Assembly (NCBI GenBank): GCA_024742285.1
Contig: JANSYR010000004.1
Coordinates: 372,001 to 436,000, forward strand
Length of the DNA: 64,000 nt
DNA from: a bacterium
GTDB lineage: Bacteria; Myxococcota_A; UBA9160; UBA4427
Direction: 5' to 3'
The notes below the pieces were generated by a model. The model saw nothing but the letters and a program-made list of their open reading frames with translations, did no database searches and was not told the DNA's origin. Position numbers and translations under genes: made by a program. This document shows, piece after piece, positions 19,013-29,111 of the stretch; positions within the stretch are counted from its first letter, which is position 1; the number at the start of each line of letters is the position of its first letter.

Positions 19013-20227
19013 CTAGGTCGCCTGGAGGCGCCGTTGGGCAACGACGGCGCCGACGACGAGCAGCGCGAGCCAGCCGCCTTGCGTCATCAGGCCGAACGAG
19101 AGGCTCGTGGACTGCGCGATCACGCCGGTGACCCAGGGGACGATGAACCCGCCGAGCGATCCGAGGCCGCCGGCGAGGCCGACCGCGAGGCCCGGCGAGG
19201 AGGGAAGAGCGATTCCGGCGAGGCCGATCATCACGGGGAATACGCCACCCAGGAAGAAGCCGATGACGGCCATGGCCAGCTCCGGCGAGCTGATCCATCC
19301 CTGCCCGAAGAGGACGAAGACCCCCGCGGCGACGGCGGCGAGCGCGGCGATCGCGCCGCCCCCGATCGGTCGCGGAGAGAGGCCGATCGCGAGGCGACCA
19401 ACGAGGAGGCCACCCCAGAAGGCGCTGATGGTCCGGGCGGCTCGCTCCTCGCCGAGCCCCAGGACCGAAGTCGCATGGTCGGCGACGAAGAGCGTGGCGG
19501 CGGCTTCGACGCCGACGTAGGCGAAGCAGGCCAGACAGACTGCGTAGAGTGTCCGCCGGTCGTCGCGCCGGGTCGAAGCGGGGTGGTTCGTGGTCTCCGC
19601 CTCGTTCGCGAGGGCCCGCGGCGCGCCCATCGGGACGAAGAGCGCGCCCAGGATCAGGAACGCGTGCAGCATGCCCGCCATGCGGAACGTGTCGTACCAG
19701 GAGAGCGGCGACAGCCCGCGAAGGAACTCGAAGAGCAGCGGGGTGGCCGAGGCGGCTGCGGTTGCGGCCGCGTGGACGAAGATGAGTCGGCGCGGCGCGC
19801 GCGGACCGAGGTCTTCGACGATCAACGCGTTCAGCACCGTCTCGTAGAACCCGGCGCCGAAGCCGATCGCGACCGTGTGCGCGAGGAGGGCGCCGTAGCT
19901 GCTGTCGGGACCGAGGGTCGTGGTCGCGACGAGGACGAGGCCGCAGGCGGCGAGGAAGAGCGGACGGCGCGGCAGGCGGTCGACGAGGGGGCCGGCGACG
20001 ATGATCCCGACGCCGAGACCGAGCGAGAGCATGGCGCCCACGCGGCCGAACTCCTCGTAGTCGAGTCCGAGGGTCTCGATCAGCTCGCTGGCGTTCGCGC
20101 CGTAGAGGACGAGGAGGGCGCCGAAGGCGAGGAAGCTCGCGACGGAGAGGACCGTGCCTCGAAGCGGCTGCGCCTCGTGAAAAGGCTGCGTCTCGTGAAG
20201 CGGTTGCGCCTCGTGAATCGACGGCAC
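19013..20227 (-). CDS. MFS transporter with repeated N-terminal leader
   Basis: This is a roughly 404-residue major facilitator with about 12 hydrophobic segments. It has the loop 2-3 motif GPLVDRLPRRPLF and its second-half counterpart GRLAIGLSPRP. The N-terminus before the first membrane segment is three six-residue repeats, HEAQPL-HETQPF-HEAQPL, encoded by an 18-bp tandem repeat. Translation likely starts at GTG 20227, 8 bp after the sufT stop. The substrate is unknown. Its place behind the suf genes may just reflect operon extension. Confidence 0.85.
   Translation of the reverse strand: MPSIHEAQPLHETQPFHEAQPLRGTVLSVASFLAFGALLVLYGANASELIETLGLDYEEFGRVGAMLSLGLGVGIIVAGPLVDRLPRRPLFLAACGLVLVATTTLGPDSSYGALLAHTVAIGFGAGFYETVLNALIVEDLGPRAPRRLIFVHAAATAAASATPLLFEFLRGLSPLSWYDTFRMAGMLHAFLILGALFVPMGAPRALANEAETTNHPASTRRDDRRTLYAVCLACFAYVGVEAAATLFVADHATSVLGLGEERAARTISAFWGGLLVGRLAIGLSPRPIGGGAIAALAAVAAGVFVLFGQGWISSPELAMAVIGFFLGGVFPVMIGLAGIALPSSPGLAVGLAGGLGSLGGFIVPWVTGVIAQSTSLSFGLMTQGGWLALLVVGAVVAQRRLQAT
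20162..20215 (-). repeat. 18-bp tandem repeat, three copies, inside the MFS gene
   Basis: Three units at 20162-20179, 20180-20197 and 20198-20215, such as AAGCGGCTGCGCCTCGTG on the plus strand, differ by one to three bases each. They encode a 6-residue repeat at the N-terminus of the MFS protein. The unit is a multiple of three, so copy-number change would keep the frame. Confidence 0.9.
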
Positions 20228-20235
20228 GAAGCCGA

Positions 20236-20682
20236 CTACATCATGTTGAGTTCGAGGCGCGCCGCGTCGGACATCATGTCGACGCTCCACGGCGGATCCC
20301 AGACGAGGTCGAGCGAGACGTCCTTCACGCCGATCACGTTCCGCACCTTGTCCTCGACTTCGACGGGCAGCGTCTCGGCGACGGGGCACATCGGCGTCGT
20401 GAGCGTCATCGTCACGTGTGCCTCACCGTCGTCGGTCACCTCGACGCCGTAGACGAGGCCGAGCTCGTAGATGTCGACGGGGATCTCCGGGTCGTAGACG
20501 GTCTTGAGGACGGCGATGATCCGATCGCGCACCTGCATCGCCGGCGAGAGGTTCGCATCGCCCGCTGCCGTCGTCTCGTCGACCTTCGCGGCTTCTTCGT
20601 TCGCGTTCACGTCTTCGGTCATCGTCTCTTGTTCTTCTTCCTGTGCGCCGCCCAGCAGGCGTGCCTTCAGTCTGGAAAACAT
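20236..20682 (-). CDS. sufT: SufT-like DUF59 (MIP18) Fe-S assembly factor
   Basis: The 148-residue protein has a DUF59/MIP18 domain (about 45-148) with VYDPEIPVDIYELGLVY and TLTTPMCPVAE, whose single Cys is the conserved one. The N-terminal 40 residues are acidic and variable. SufT-type proteins help mature Fe-S proteins. It follows sufU by 14 bp and closes the suf block. Start at ATG 20682. Confidence 0.88.
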   Translation of the reverse strand: MFSRLKARLLGGAQEEEQETMTEDVNANEEAAKVDETTAAGDANLSPAMQVRDRIIAVLKTVYDPEIPVDIYELGLVYGVEVTDDGEAHVTMTLTTPMCPVAETLPVEVEDKVRNVIGVKDVSLDLVWDPPWSVDMMSDAARLELNMM

Positions 20683-20696
20683 CGTGAAGCCCTGCC

Positions 20697-21149
20697 CTAC
20701 TCGGTCTTCGCCGAGGCCTCGCCGTCGAGCGCAGCCTTGAGCGCGTGCCAGGCCAACGTCGCGCATTTGACCCGCATCGGGTACTCGCGCACGCCGGCGA
20801 AGACGGCGAGCTTGCCGAGTCCGTCGGTGTTCGCCTCTTCGCTCGGACTCGACGTCACGAGGTCGTGGAAGCGATCGAAGTCGGCGTCGATCGCTTCGAG
20901 GGACTTGCCCTTCACGTGATCGGTCATGAGCGAGGCCGACGCCCTGGAGATCGCACAACCGGAACCCTGGAAGGACACGTCCTCGAGGGTGCCGTCGCTC
21001 GCGACCTGCGCGTAGAGCGTCAGCTGGTCGCCGCAGAGCGGGTTGTGCCCGTCCGCTTCGTGGCTCGCGTCCTCGATCACGCGGAAGTTCCGCGGCTTCT
21101 TGTTGTGTCCCAGGATCGTCGCCTGGTAGAGCTCTCGGAGATCGTCCAT
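20697..21149 (-). CDS. sufU: SufU scaffold/zinc-dependent sulfurtransferase
   Basis: This IscU-like protein of 150 residues carries the three conserved cysteines in NPLCGD, SGCAISRAS and VKCATLAW, plus the SufU-type insertion before the third. In characterised systems SufU binds zinc and accepts sulfur from SufS. It lies 48 bp after sufS. The use of SufU, with no SufE seen here, marks a SUF system of the SufBCDSU kind. Confidence 0.94.
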   Translation of the reverse strand: MDDLRELYQATILGHNKKPRNFRVIEDASHEADGHNPLCGDQLTLYAQVASDGTLEDVSFQGSGCAISRASASLMTDHVKGKSLEAIDADFDRFHDLVTSSPSEEANTDGLGKLAVFAGVREYPMRVKCATLAWHALKAALDGEASAKTE

Positions 21150-21197
21150 CGGTCTTCCCGCTTCGGCGGCTGCAGAGGCCGGGCGAAGCGCCTTCAG

Positions 21198-22418
21198 CTA
21201 CGAAAACAGTTCCGCGGTCTTCTCGAGGGCATCGACCAGCCGATCGATGTCCTCGCGGTCGTTGTAGAACGCCAGGCTGGCGCGCGCCGTCGCCGGCACG
21301 CCCATTCGCTTCATCAGTGGCTGCGCACAGTGATGACCCGCGCGGATCGCGACGCCCTCGCCATCGAGGCAGGTTCCGATGTCGTGCGGGTGCGCGTCTT
21401 CGAGGACGAAGGACAGCACGGCGGCCTTCTCCTTGGCGCGTCCGACGATCCGCAGGCCGGGCACGGTCTCGAGCCCCTGGGTCGCGTACTCGAGCAGCTC
21501 GTGTTCGTAGGCCGCGATCGCGTCCATGCCGATTCCTTCGAGGTAGTCGATCGCGGCGCCGAAGCCGATCACGGAAGCGATGTCCGGTGTGCCCGCTTCG
21601 AATTTCTGCGGGACCGGCGCGAAGGTCGTGCCGTCGAAGGACACGATCTCGATCATGTCACCGCCACCCAGGAACGGCGGCATCGCCTCGAGCAGCGCGT
21701 GTCGTCCGTGCAGCACGCCGGCACCGCTGGGCCCGAATACCTTGTGGCCCGAGAAGGCGTAGAAATCCGCACCCAGGCCGTCGACGTCGACCGGCTGGTG
21801 GGGCACCGCCTGCGCCCCGTCGACCAGGGTCGTGATCCCGCGCTCCTTCGCGATCCGGACGAGCTCGGCGACCGGGTTGATCGTGCCGAGGGCGTTCGAG
21901 ACGTGGGTGAAAGCGAGCAGCTTCGTGCGTGGGCCGAGCAGGCTGAGCAGGTGATTCACGTCGAGCACCCCGTCGTCGTCGATCTCGGCGACGCGAATCC
22001 TGGCGCCCTTGCGTTCCGCCAGCATCTGCCAGGGAACGATGTTCGCGTGGTGCTCCATCCAGGTGAGAACGATCTCGTCGCCCTCGGCGATGTTCTCTTC
22101 GCCCCAGCTCCGGGCGACCAGGTTGATCGCCTCGGTCGCGTTCCGGACGAAGACGACCTCCCGCTCGTCGCTCGCGCCGATGAAGCGCGCGACCTTGCCG
22201 CGGACCGCTTCGTAGTCGCGGGTCGCGTCGGCGGAGAGCTGGTAGACGCCGCGATGGATGTTCGCGTAGCGCGACGAATAGAAGTCGGACATCGCGTCGA
22301 TGACCGCCTTCGGCTTCTGGGCGCTCGCACCGGTGTCGAGATAGGCGAGCGGCTTCCCTCGCATCTCGGTTCCCAGGATCGGGAAGTCGCGTCGGATCTT
22401 CTGGACGTCGAAGCTCAT
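21198..22418 (-). CDS. sufS: Cysteine desulfurase SufS
   Basis: This PLP enzyme releases sulfur from cysteine for Fe-S assembly. The 406-residue protein has the PLP lysine in AFSGHKVFGPSG and the catalytic cysteine in RAGHHCAQP, the short-loop type II (SufS) form. The ATG at 22418 overlaps the sufD stop by 4 bp. An upstream extension of the same frame is not used, since MSFDVQKIRRDFPIL matches the family start. Confidence 0.96.
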   Translation of the reverse strand: MSFDVQKIRRDFPILGTEMRGKPLAYLDTGASAQKPKAVIDAMSDFYSSRYANIHRGVYQLSADATRDYEAVRGKVARFIGASDEREVVFVRNATEAINLVARSWGEENIAEGDEIVLTWMEHHANIVPWQMLAERKGARIRVAEIDDDGVLDVNHLLSLLGPRTKLLAFTHVSNALGTINPVAELVRIAKERGITTLVDGAQAVPHQPVDVDGLGADFYAFSGHKVFGPSGAGVLHGRHALLEAMPPFLGGGDMIEIVSFDGTTFAPVPQKFEAGTPDIASVIGFGAAIDYLEGIGMDAIAAYEHELLEYATQGLETVPGLRIVGRAKEKAAVLSFVLEDAHPHDIGTCLDGEGVAIRAGHHCAQPLMKRMGVPATARASLAFYNDREDIDRLVDALEKTAELFS

Positions 22419-23775
22419 GCCGTCGACTCCCCCGCCCCGCTCTCGAGTCCGGCCAGTGCCTCTTCGAGCCGCTCCGTGACGAGCGATCGGGCCGATTCGT
22501 CGGCGATGCCGTCGACGAAGGTCTGCGCGAAGCCCCGGGTCAGGAGCAGGCGCGCCGTCGCTTCGTCGATCCCGCGAGCTCGGAGGAAGAAGAGCGCCTC
22601 CTCGTCGAGCCGGCCGATCGTCGAGCCGTGGCTCGCCTTGACGTCGTCCGCGTAGATCTCGAGCTGCGGCTTCGTATCGATCGAAGCGCCCTCCGAGAGA
22701 AGAAGGTTCGGGTTCGACTGCCGCGCATCGGTCTTCTGGGCGTCCGGTCGGACGAGCACGCGCCCGCGGAAGACGCCCGCCGCGCGATCGGTCAGCACGC
22801 CCCGGTACTCTTCGTCGCTCTCGCAATGGGCGGCCGCGTGCTCCACGGTCGTGAAGTGGTCGTGATGCGCCTGGTCTCGCCCGAGGAAGAGCCCGTACAA
22901 GCCCGCCAGGCCGCCCGGTGCGTTCATCGAGGCCTCGACCTCGCTCCGCACGAACCCCTCGGAGAGGCAGAGCACGTGCGAGGCGAATCGTGCATCGCGC
23001 TCGAGGGCCGCGCGGGTCTGCGAGATCTGCACGCGCGACGCCGACGCCGACTGGAGCTCGGCGGCGACGATCTTCGCGTCGTCGGCGACGTGGAACTCGG
23101 ACACGACGCTCGTGAAGCCGGGCGCGTCGCCGAGACTCGCGCTCTCGAAGACGATCATGCCCTCGCTGCCCGTACCGGCGACGACGAGCAGGCGCGCGAA
23201 GTTCGCGGTCGGCTCGTCGGACGCTCCCGTGGCGAGCGAGAGGATGCGAAGAACGCGACCGGGTCGCGTGTTCGGCGCGAGGGTCACGACCGCAGCGTCC
23301 TCGAAGAGTCCCGCGTTCAATGCGGCGATCGCGTCCGTCTTCGGATCGACCAGGGCACCGAGCTTCGCGGCGACGACCTCGGGGATCTCGGTCGCCGCCT
23401 CTTCGAGGGAGAGGATCTGCACGCCGGCCGGGAGATCCGCACGGGACGCACTCCCGCGAACGATCCGGCCGTCGACGAAGAGCAGGTCCGCGTCGAACGC
23501 GACCACGCGCGGGTCTTCGAGGATCGCGTCTCGTGTGGTGTCGTCGAACGCGTCGGCGGGGCCGACACGATCGAAGCCGAGATCGGCGAGGCGCGTCGTG
23601 TGGGTCCCCTTCCAGCGCTCGTCGCGGCGGGTCGGGAGACCGCGCTCGTCGAAAGCGGCCAGACCGTCGCTCCGCAGGCTCGAGAGACGGGAAGCCAGCT
23701 CCGGGGAGGGGACGTCCGCAGCTCGCTCGGCGAGCCCCGCGCGGGCTCGGTTGATGGAGTCGACGAAGGCACTCA

Positions 23776-23776
<1 letters not shown>
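22415..23776 (-). CDS. sufD: Fe-S assembly scaffold subunit SufD
   Basis: SufD pairs with SufB and the ATPase SufC in the SufBC2D scaffold. The 453-residue protein has a variable N-terminus and the conserved beta-helix core ending in KPQLEIYADDVKASHGSTIG and LDEEALFFLRARGI. Start ATG 23776 shares one base with the sufC stop (TGATG), and its stop overlaps sufS by 4 bp, so the whole block is translationally coupled. Confidence 0.94.
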
Positions 23777-24552
<776 letters not shown>

Positions 24553-24645
24553 CGTTCGGGTTTCCTGGGATGCGGGGGGAGGGGCGGCCGGGCCGACCCC
24601 GTCTTCGAGGCTTCCGGGGGGCGTTCCGGGTTGTTCTCGGCCGGA

Positions 24646-26106
24646 CTAGCCGACCGCGCCCTCCAGGCTGACGGAGAGCAGGTTCTGGGCTTCGACGGCG
24701 AATTCCATCGGGAGCTCCCGCAGGACTTCCTTGCAGAAGCCGTTCACGATCATCGAGATCGCGTCCTCTTCGCTGATGCCGCGCTGGCGGCAGAAGAAGA
24801 GCTGGTCGTCGCTGATCTTCGAGGTCGTGGCTTCGTGCTCGACCGTCGCCGTGGGGTTGCTCGCTTCGAGATAAGGGAACGTGTGCGCGCCGCACTTGTC
24901 GCCCATGAGCAGCGAGTCGCACTGGCTGTAGTTCCGCGCGCCGTACGCCTTCGGGCCCATGCGCACGAGACCGCGGTAGCTCTGGTCGCCGTGCCCGGCG
25001 GAGATGCCCTTCGAGATGATCGTGCTCGAGGTGTTCTTCCCGATGTGGATCATCTTCGTGCCGGTGTCGGCCTGCTGCCGGTTGTTGGTCATGGCGACCG
25101 AATAGAACTCGCCGACGGACTCGTCGCCGATCAGCAGGCAGGACGGGTACTTCCAGGTGATCGCGGAGCCGGTCTCGACCTGGGTCCAGGAGATCTTCGA
25201 CTTGTAGCCGCGGCACGCGCCGCGCTTGGTCACGAAGTTGTAGATCCCGCCCTTCCCGTCCTTGTCGCCGGGGTACCAGTTCTGGACCGTCGAGTACTTG
25301 ATCTCGGCGCGATCGAGGGCGACGAGCTCGACGACGGCGGCGTGGAGCTGGTTTTCGTCGCGCTGGGGCGCGGTGCAGCCCTCGAGGTAGGAGACGTAGG
25401 CGTCGTCGTCGGCGATGAGCAGCGTCCGTTCGAACTGTCCCGTGCCCGCGGCGTTGATCCGGAAATAGGTCGACAGCTCCATCGGACAACGCACGCCCTT
25501 CGGGATGTAGGCGAAGGAGCCGTCACTGAAGACCGCCGCGTTCAGGCAGGCGAAGAAGTTGTCCGAGTAGGGAACGACGCTGCCGAGGTACTTCTTGACG
25601 AGGTCCGGGTGGTCCGCGACCGCTTCGGAGAAGGAGCAGAAGATGATCCCGTGCTTCTCGAGCTCGGCCTTGAAGGTGGTCGCGACCGAGACGCTGTCGA
25701 ACACGGCATCGACGGCGATTCCGTTCAGGCGCTTCTGCTCGAGCAGCGAGATGCCGAGCTTGTCGTAGGTCTCGCGGAGCTCGGGGTCGAGATCGTCGAG
25801 GCTCTCGATCTTCTTCTGCTGCTTGGGAGCCGAGTAGTAGACGATGTCGTCGTAGTCGATCTTCGGATACGAGACCTTCGCCCACTCCGGATGGGCGTCT
25901 TCCTCTTCGAGCATCTCGCGGAAGCGGCGGAACGCCTTCAGGCGGTACTCGAGCAGCCACTCGGGCTCGTTCTTCTTCGAAGAGATCAACCGGACGACGT
26001 CCTCGGTCAGGCCGGGTGCGACGCGGTCCTCTTCGATGTCGGTGACGAAGCCGTACTTGTAGTCCTGCTTCGCGAGCTTCTCGAGTTCGGGGTTGGCACC
26101 GGCCAT
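24646..26106 (-). CDS. sufB: Fe-S assembly scaffold subunit SufB
   Basis: The 486-residue protein is typical for SufB. It has the N-terminal [12 protein letters not shown] region, the motif [20 protein letters not shown] with a conserved Cys, and the C-terminal segments [13 protein letters not shown] and [23 protein letters not shown]. SufB holds the nascent cluster. It follows the Rrf2 regulator by 55 bp. Confidence 0.97.
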   Translation of the reverse strand: MAGANPELEKLAKQDYKYGFVTDIEEDRVAPGLTEDVVRLISSKKNEPEWLLEYRLKAFRRFREMLEEEDAHPEWAKVSYPKIDYDDIVYYSAPKQQKKIESLDDLDPELRETYDKLGISLLEQKRLNGIAVDAVFDSVSVATTFKAELEKHGIIFCSFSEAVADHPDLVKKYLGSVVPYSDNFFACLNAAVFSDGSFAYIPKGVRCPMELSTYFRINAAGTGQFERTLLIADDDAYVSYLEGCTAPQRDENQLHAAVVELVALDRAEIKYSTVQNWYPGDKDGKGGIYNFVTKRGACRGYKSKISWTQVETGSAITWKYPSCLLIGDESVGEFYSVAMTNNRQQADTGTKMIHIGKNTSSTIISKGISAGHGDQSYRGLVRMGPKAYGARNYSQCDSLLMGDKCGAHTFPYLEASNPTATVEHEATTSKISDDQLFFCRQRGISEEDAISMIVNGFCKEVLRELPMEFAVEAQNLLSVSLEGAVG

Positions 26107-26161
26107 GGTGGAGGCTTTCCGTTCCGGGTGTTGGGGGTGGGTTCGGGGATGGAATTCGGAA

Positions 26162-26647
26162 CTAACGTTCGAGTGGCGTCGAATCGGTTCGGGGAGATCG
26201 GTCGATCTGGAGCGTCGCGGTCGCGCTCTCTACGCCCGCGGTCTGTCCGCGAACGAGATCGGCGAGAGAGACGCCTTCGAGCGCGCGCTCGACGACGCGA
26301 TTGATCTGCTGCCAGGGCTCGCGGACCACGCAGGCGCTCTCGTGGGAGCAGATCGAAGGTCCGGCCGCGCATTCGGTCAGCGCCAGGGGGCCTTCGAGGA
26401 CGCGAATCATCTCGGCCACCGGGACGTCTTCGGGGTCGCGCGACAGCGCGTAGCCGCCCTTGGAGCCGCGCTGGGACGAGAGCAGTCCTTCCTTGGCGAG
26501 CGCCTTGAGGATCTTGCTCACCATCGGCACCGGCAGAGCAGACGTCGCCGCGAGCTCACGCGCGTTCTGGGGCACGGGCGACGGTTCGCTCGCGAGCTGC
26601 GCCATCAGCACGATTCCGTAGTCGGTCGTCTTGCTGAGCTTGAACAA
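26162..26647 (-). CDS. Rrf2 family Fe-S-sensing regulator of suf
   Basis: The 161-residue protein has an N-terminal winged helix ([17 protein letters not shown], then [17 protein letters not shown]) and an effector segment with three cysteines in CX6CX5C spacing ([15 protein letters not shown]). This is close to the CX5CX5C Fe-S ligand set of IscR. It stands first in the suf operon, so feedback control of Fe-S biogenesis is likely. TTG 26647 is the chosen start, with GGAGG 10 bp upstream and a protein start ([11 protein letters not shown]) that fits the family. Confidence 0.9.
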   Translation of the reverse strand: MFKLSKTTDYGIVLMAQLASEPSPVPQNARELAATSALPVPMVSKILKALAKEGLLSSQRGSKGGYALSRDPEDVPVAEMIRVLEGPLALTECAAGPSICSHESACVVREPWQQINRVVERALEGVSLADLVRGQTAGVESATATLQIDRSPRTDSTPLER

Positions 26648-26728
26648 GGGGGGCGGTCCTCCGCTCCTGAAACGGTCGGCCCGGGGTGGGTGGAGCGTCC
26701 GGGTCGATGCGCGTCTCGGGGCGCGCCG

Positions 26729-26757
26729 ACTATAGAGGACCAAATCGGTACTGTAAA
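26729..26757 (-). promoter_or_regulatory. Sigma-70 promoter of the rrf2-suf operon
   Basis: On the minus strand, -35 TTTACA (26757-26752) is separated by exactly 17 bp from -10 TATAGT (26734-26729). Transcription would begin near 26723, about 75 bp before the rrf2 start. This is among the best housekeeping promoter matches in the window. Confidence 0.75.
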
Positions 26758-26761
26758 TATG

Positions 26762-26776
26762 GGACTAAAAAAGTCC
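26762..26776. promoter_or_regulatory. Inverted repeat upstream of the suf promoter
   Basis: GGACT and AGTCC flank five A residues (26762-26776), directly upstream of the -35 element. It could be an operator for the Rrf2 protein or another regulator. The sequence does not clearly match the IscR motif that I know. Confidence 0.35.
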
Positions 26777-26949
26777 GATATCTACCCAAAGGGCTGAAAT
26801 CCTTGCAAAATCTGGAATCGGCAGACCTCGGCGACGCTGGCTGAGGTCGCTGCACCTCGCGTCCGCCGAAACGCTCCCCAGGAGCCCTCAGCGGTCCTTC
26901 GCCGCCGACGAAGGACAGCGCGCTCGGCGCGCGTTCCGAAAAAGCGCGC

Positions 26950-27573
26950 CTAGGAAAGGCCCCGCCCGAGGCGCGCCGCGAGATCGCCCGGAGGCGACAC
27001 GATCAGCGTCACCCGCGCGGTGCTGACGAGCTCGGCGCCGGGCTCGATCCGGCCCCCTTCGACCTCGATGCAATCGCCGGCGTCCATTCGCACGCTGCGG
27101 TCCCCGGTCCGGAGATCCACGGCACCGTCCTCGACGAGCACGATCGCGCGCTGCTGCGGCGCGAGGTCGAGGGTCGGCAGGGCGCGCTCGCGCGAGAGGT
27201 CGAGCTTCCAGACGCCGAACGCCGGGCGGGCCTCGGGAGACGTCGGCCTAACATCCTGTGGCGGGAGCGTCGGTGGACCGCCGGCCATCGCGCCGTTCTC
27301 GGATCGGCCGTTCGGGAGCGTCTCCTGCACGTTCTCGGCCGTTTCGTCTTCGAACCGATCTCGGATCAATTCCTCGGGCCTGCAACCGAGACCCTTCGCG
27401 ATCTTCAGCAGCACCGAGACCGTCGGCACCATCTGGCGCGCTTCGACCTTGTGGATCGTGCTCGCAGCGACACCGCTTCGTGTCGCGAGCTGCTGGAGAG
27501 TCAGGCCGTCGGCGGATCGACAGGTCCTGATCTGGTTCGCCATGTCCGCGAGTGCGCGGCTGGTATCGAACAT
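26950..27573 (-). CDS. XRE family regulator with cupin domain
   Basis: The 207-residue protein has an N-terminal helix-turn-helix (about 12-68, GLTLQQLATRSGVAASTIHKVE) and a C-terminal cupin-like beta-barrel (about 125-205, with VEDGAVDLRTGDRSVRMDAGD). Between them is a Pro/Thr linker. This architecture is typical of small-metabolite-responsive repressors. ATG 27573 is chosen because AGGAGA lies about 8 bp upstream. It lies directly downstream of, and in the same direction as, the aminotransferase-LuxE-LuxC operon, so it may regulate it. The effector is unknown. Confidence 0.85.
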   Translation of the reverse strand: MFDTSRALADMANQIRTCRSADGLTLQQLATRSGVAASTIHKVEARQMVPTVSVLLKIAKGLGCRPEELIRDRFEDETAENVQETLPNGRSENGAMAGGPPTLPPQDVRPTSPEARPAFGVWKLDLSRERALPTLDLAPQQRAIVLVEDGAVDLRTGDRSVRMDAGDCIEVEGGRIEPGAELVSTARVTLIVSPPGDLAARLGRGLS

Positions 27574-27688
27574 CTGAAGTCTCCTGTCCCGCAGCTCGCC
27601 CAAGCTGCCGGGAAGGGGTGTCGCACGTGACCGGTCCGACACCGCCCATCGTAGGCAGTAAATGCGCACGAAAGCGGACAATACGTTG

Positions 27689-27709
27689 GACTCGAAGAGC
27701 TTCAGAGTC
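27689..27709. promoter_or_regulatory. Nested inverted repeat between luxC and the XRE-cupin gene
   Basis: GACTC-GAAG (27689-27697) and CTTC-A-GAGTC (27700-27709) form nested inverted arms with one unpaired A. It lies 17 bp after the luxC stop and about 115 bp before the regulator start. It could be the autoregulatory operator of the XRE-cupin protein or a hairpin ending the upstream operon. Confidence 0.35.
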
Positions 27710-27725
27710 TAAATCTGAGTGGCCG

Positions 27726-29111
27726 TCAGTCGACATCTTCCATAGGCGGGCCGAAGTCGCTTCCGGCGAAGCGGGCGAGGGGAAGGAGCAGCGGGAGGCC
27801 GTCGTGAGGCCAATCGATCGGAGGCGTCTGGAGCCGACCCGGTTTTGTTAAGCGGGATACACCCAGGGCCGACCATTCGATCGGAACGGTGGCGCCTGTC
27901 GAACGCGCGTCGGTAGGTGCGAGGCCGAGAGTCTCTTCCGAGCGGTTGCCGATTGAAGTGACTTCATCTTCACGATCTTCACGAAAACCTGCGACACAGA
28001 CGTTCGAGAGATGGCCGGAGAAGGGCTCCAGAGCCCGAAACAGCACATCCTTGGATTCGACCGGGCAAAGTCGCAGGAAACGGCCGAGCGGCGCCGGTCG
28101 CGGTCGCGCGTCGGTTTCCAGCACGATCGTGTGCTGTTCGCCTTCGAATAACATTCCGGCGCCCGCCGCCGCGCGCATGCGTGCTTCGCTTCGCTCGTGT
28201 GCGATCGAGACGGAGGTCTCCAATTCGAGGTCGCCGCGAGGGAGCGCTACCGACACGCGTGCGAGGGCGGCGTCGAGATCGGCGGCGAACCGCCCTGCCG
28301 CATCGGTCGGCCAGCCGACCAGGTAGACGACGACGGGCGAAAGACAGCCCGACTGATCCCAGCGCGCGACATCGAGGGCGAGGTCGGACGCCACGTCGGG
28401 GTAGGCGGATTCCGGGAGCTCCGGTCCGAGGACGCCGATCGAGAACCGATGGCCGTAGCCGAGGAACCGCTGGGTGGGCGAAAGCCGGCTGGAGATCGCG
28501 GCGAGCGTCTCGTCGGAGCCGGTCGCGACGACACAAGGCGCCGAGAGCGCTGCGTCGAGGGCCATCGAATCGTCCGACGGAAACGCGATCGGCTCGAAGG
28601 CGGCCGCGAGTCCGTCGTCCCGCTCGGCCAGCGACCGCGCCAGCAGCCGGGCGGTGACCGGGTCCTTCGAGGTCTCGCGGAGCAGCACGGGGGAGCCCAG
28701 GACCAGCGGGATCAGGGACGAGAGGAGCGTCGGCATCGGAAGGGCGCCTCCGGCGATCACCGTCGTCCACTCGAAGGGCACGAGGGCTCGGCGCCCGTCG
28801 ATCCGAGCGCCGTCGATCTCACGGGCCGCACAGGCGGCGAAATCGGCAGGCCGCCAGGCCCGCAACGCGCTCTCGAGTCCCTCGGCGATCGTCGGTCCGG
28901 TGAAGGGCGTCGCCTCGGTGAGGCCCGCGGCGAGCGCTCGTCGCCAGGGCGAATCGGGCTTCGTCCAGTCCTCCAGAACGGTCGCGACGGCGGCGAGCCG
29001 CTCCTCGATGGGGCGTTGGGCGAGGGCCGCCCCGGCGACCCGCAGTCGTCCCTCGGCCGCGCGCACCCGCTCTGCGCCCTCGTCGGGCCAGTCGATCTCG
29101 AGTCGACTCAC
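27726..29111 (-). CDS. luxC: Acyl-CoA/acyl-protein reductase, LuxC family
   Basis: LuxC-type enzymes take an acyl group as a thioester on a cysteine and reduce it with NADPH to an aldehyde. The 461-residue protein has the family's aldehyde-dehydrogenase-like layout, and its predicted acyl-accepting cysteine is Cys256 in ARWDQSGCLSPVVV, matching the LuxC DQxxCxSP motif. It begins at GTG 29111, overlapping the luxE stop by 4 bp. No luciferase (luxAB) or luxD is present, so the aldehyde is not for light. The aminotransferase in the same operon suggests that the aldehyde is aminated. Confidence 0.85.
   Translation of the reverse strand: MSRLEIDWPDEGAERVRAAEGRLRVAGAALAQRPIEERLAAVATVLEDWTKPDSPWRRALAAGLTEATPFTGPTIAEGLESALRAWRPADFAACAAREIDGARIDGRRALVPFEWTTVIAGGALPMPTLLSSLIPLVLGSPVLLRETSKDPVTARLLARSLAERDDGLAAAFEPIAFPSDDSMALDAALSAPCVVATGSDETLAAISSRLSPTQRFLGYGHRFSIGVLGPELPESAYPDVASDLALDVARWDQSGCLSPVVVYLVGWPTDAAGRFAADLDAALARVSVALPRGDLELETSVSIAHERSEARMRAAAGAGMLFEGEQHTIVLETDARPRPAPLGRFLRLCPVESKDVLFRALEPFSGHLSNVCVAGFREDREDEVTSIGNRSEETLGLAPTDARSTGATVPIEWSALGVSRLTKPGRLQTPPIDWPHDGLPLLLPLARFAGSDFGPPMEDVD

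Larger units (their letters stand above)
26648..26949. other. Intergenic region ahead of the rrf2-suf operon
   Basis: The part near 26729-26776 holds the rrf2-suf promoter and an inverted repeat. The remainder up to the XRE-cupin stop at 26950 shows no ORF or strong terminator. A short AT-rich patch runs from about 26730 to 26815. Confidence 0.5.

Noticed and set aside
20162-20215. CRISPR-like short repeats
   Set aside because: The three units are contiguous with no spacers and are coding, in frame, in the MFS gene. No other regular repeat array is present.
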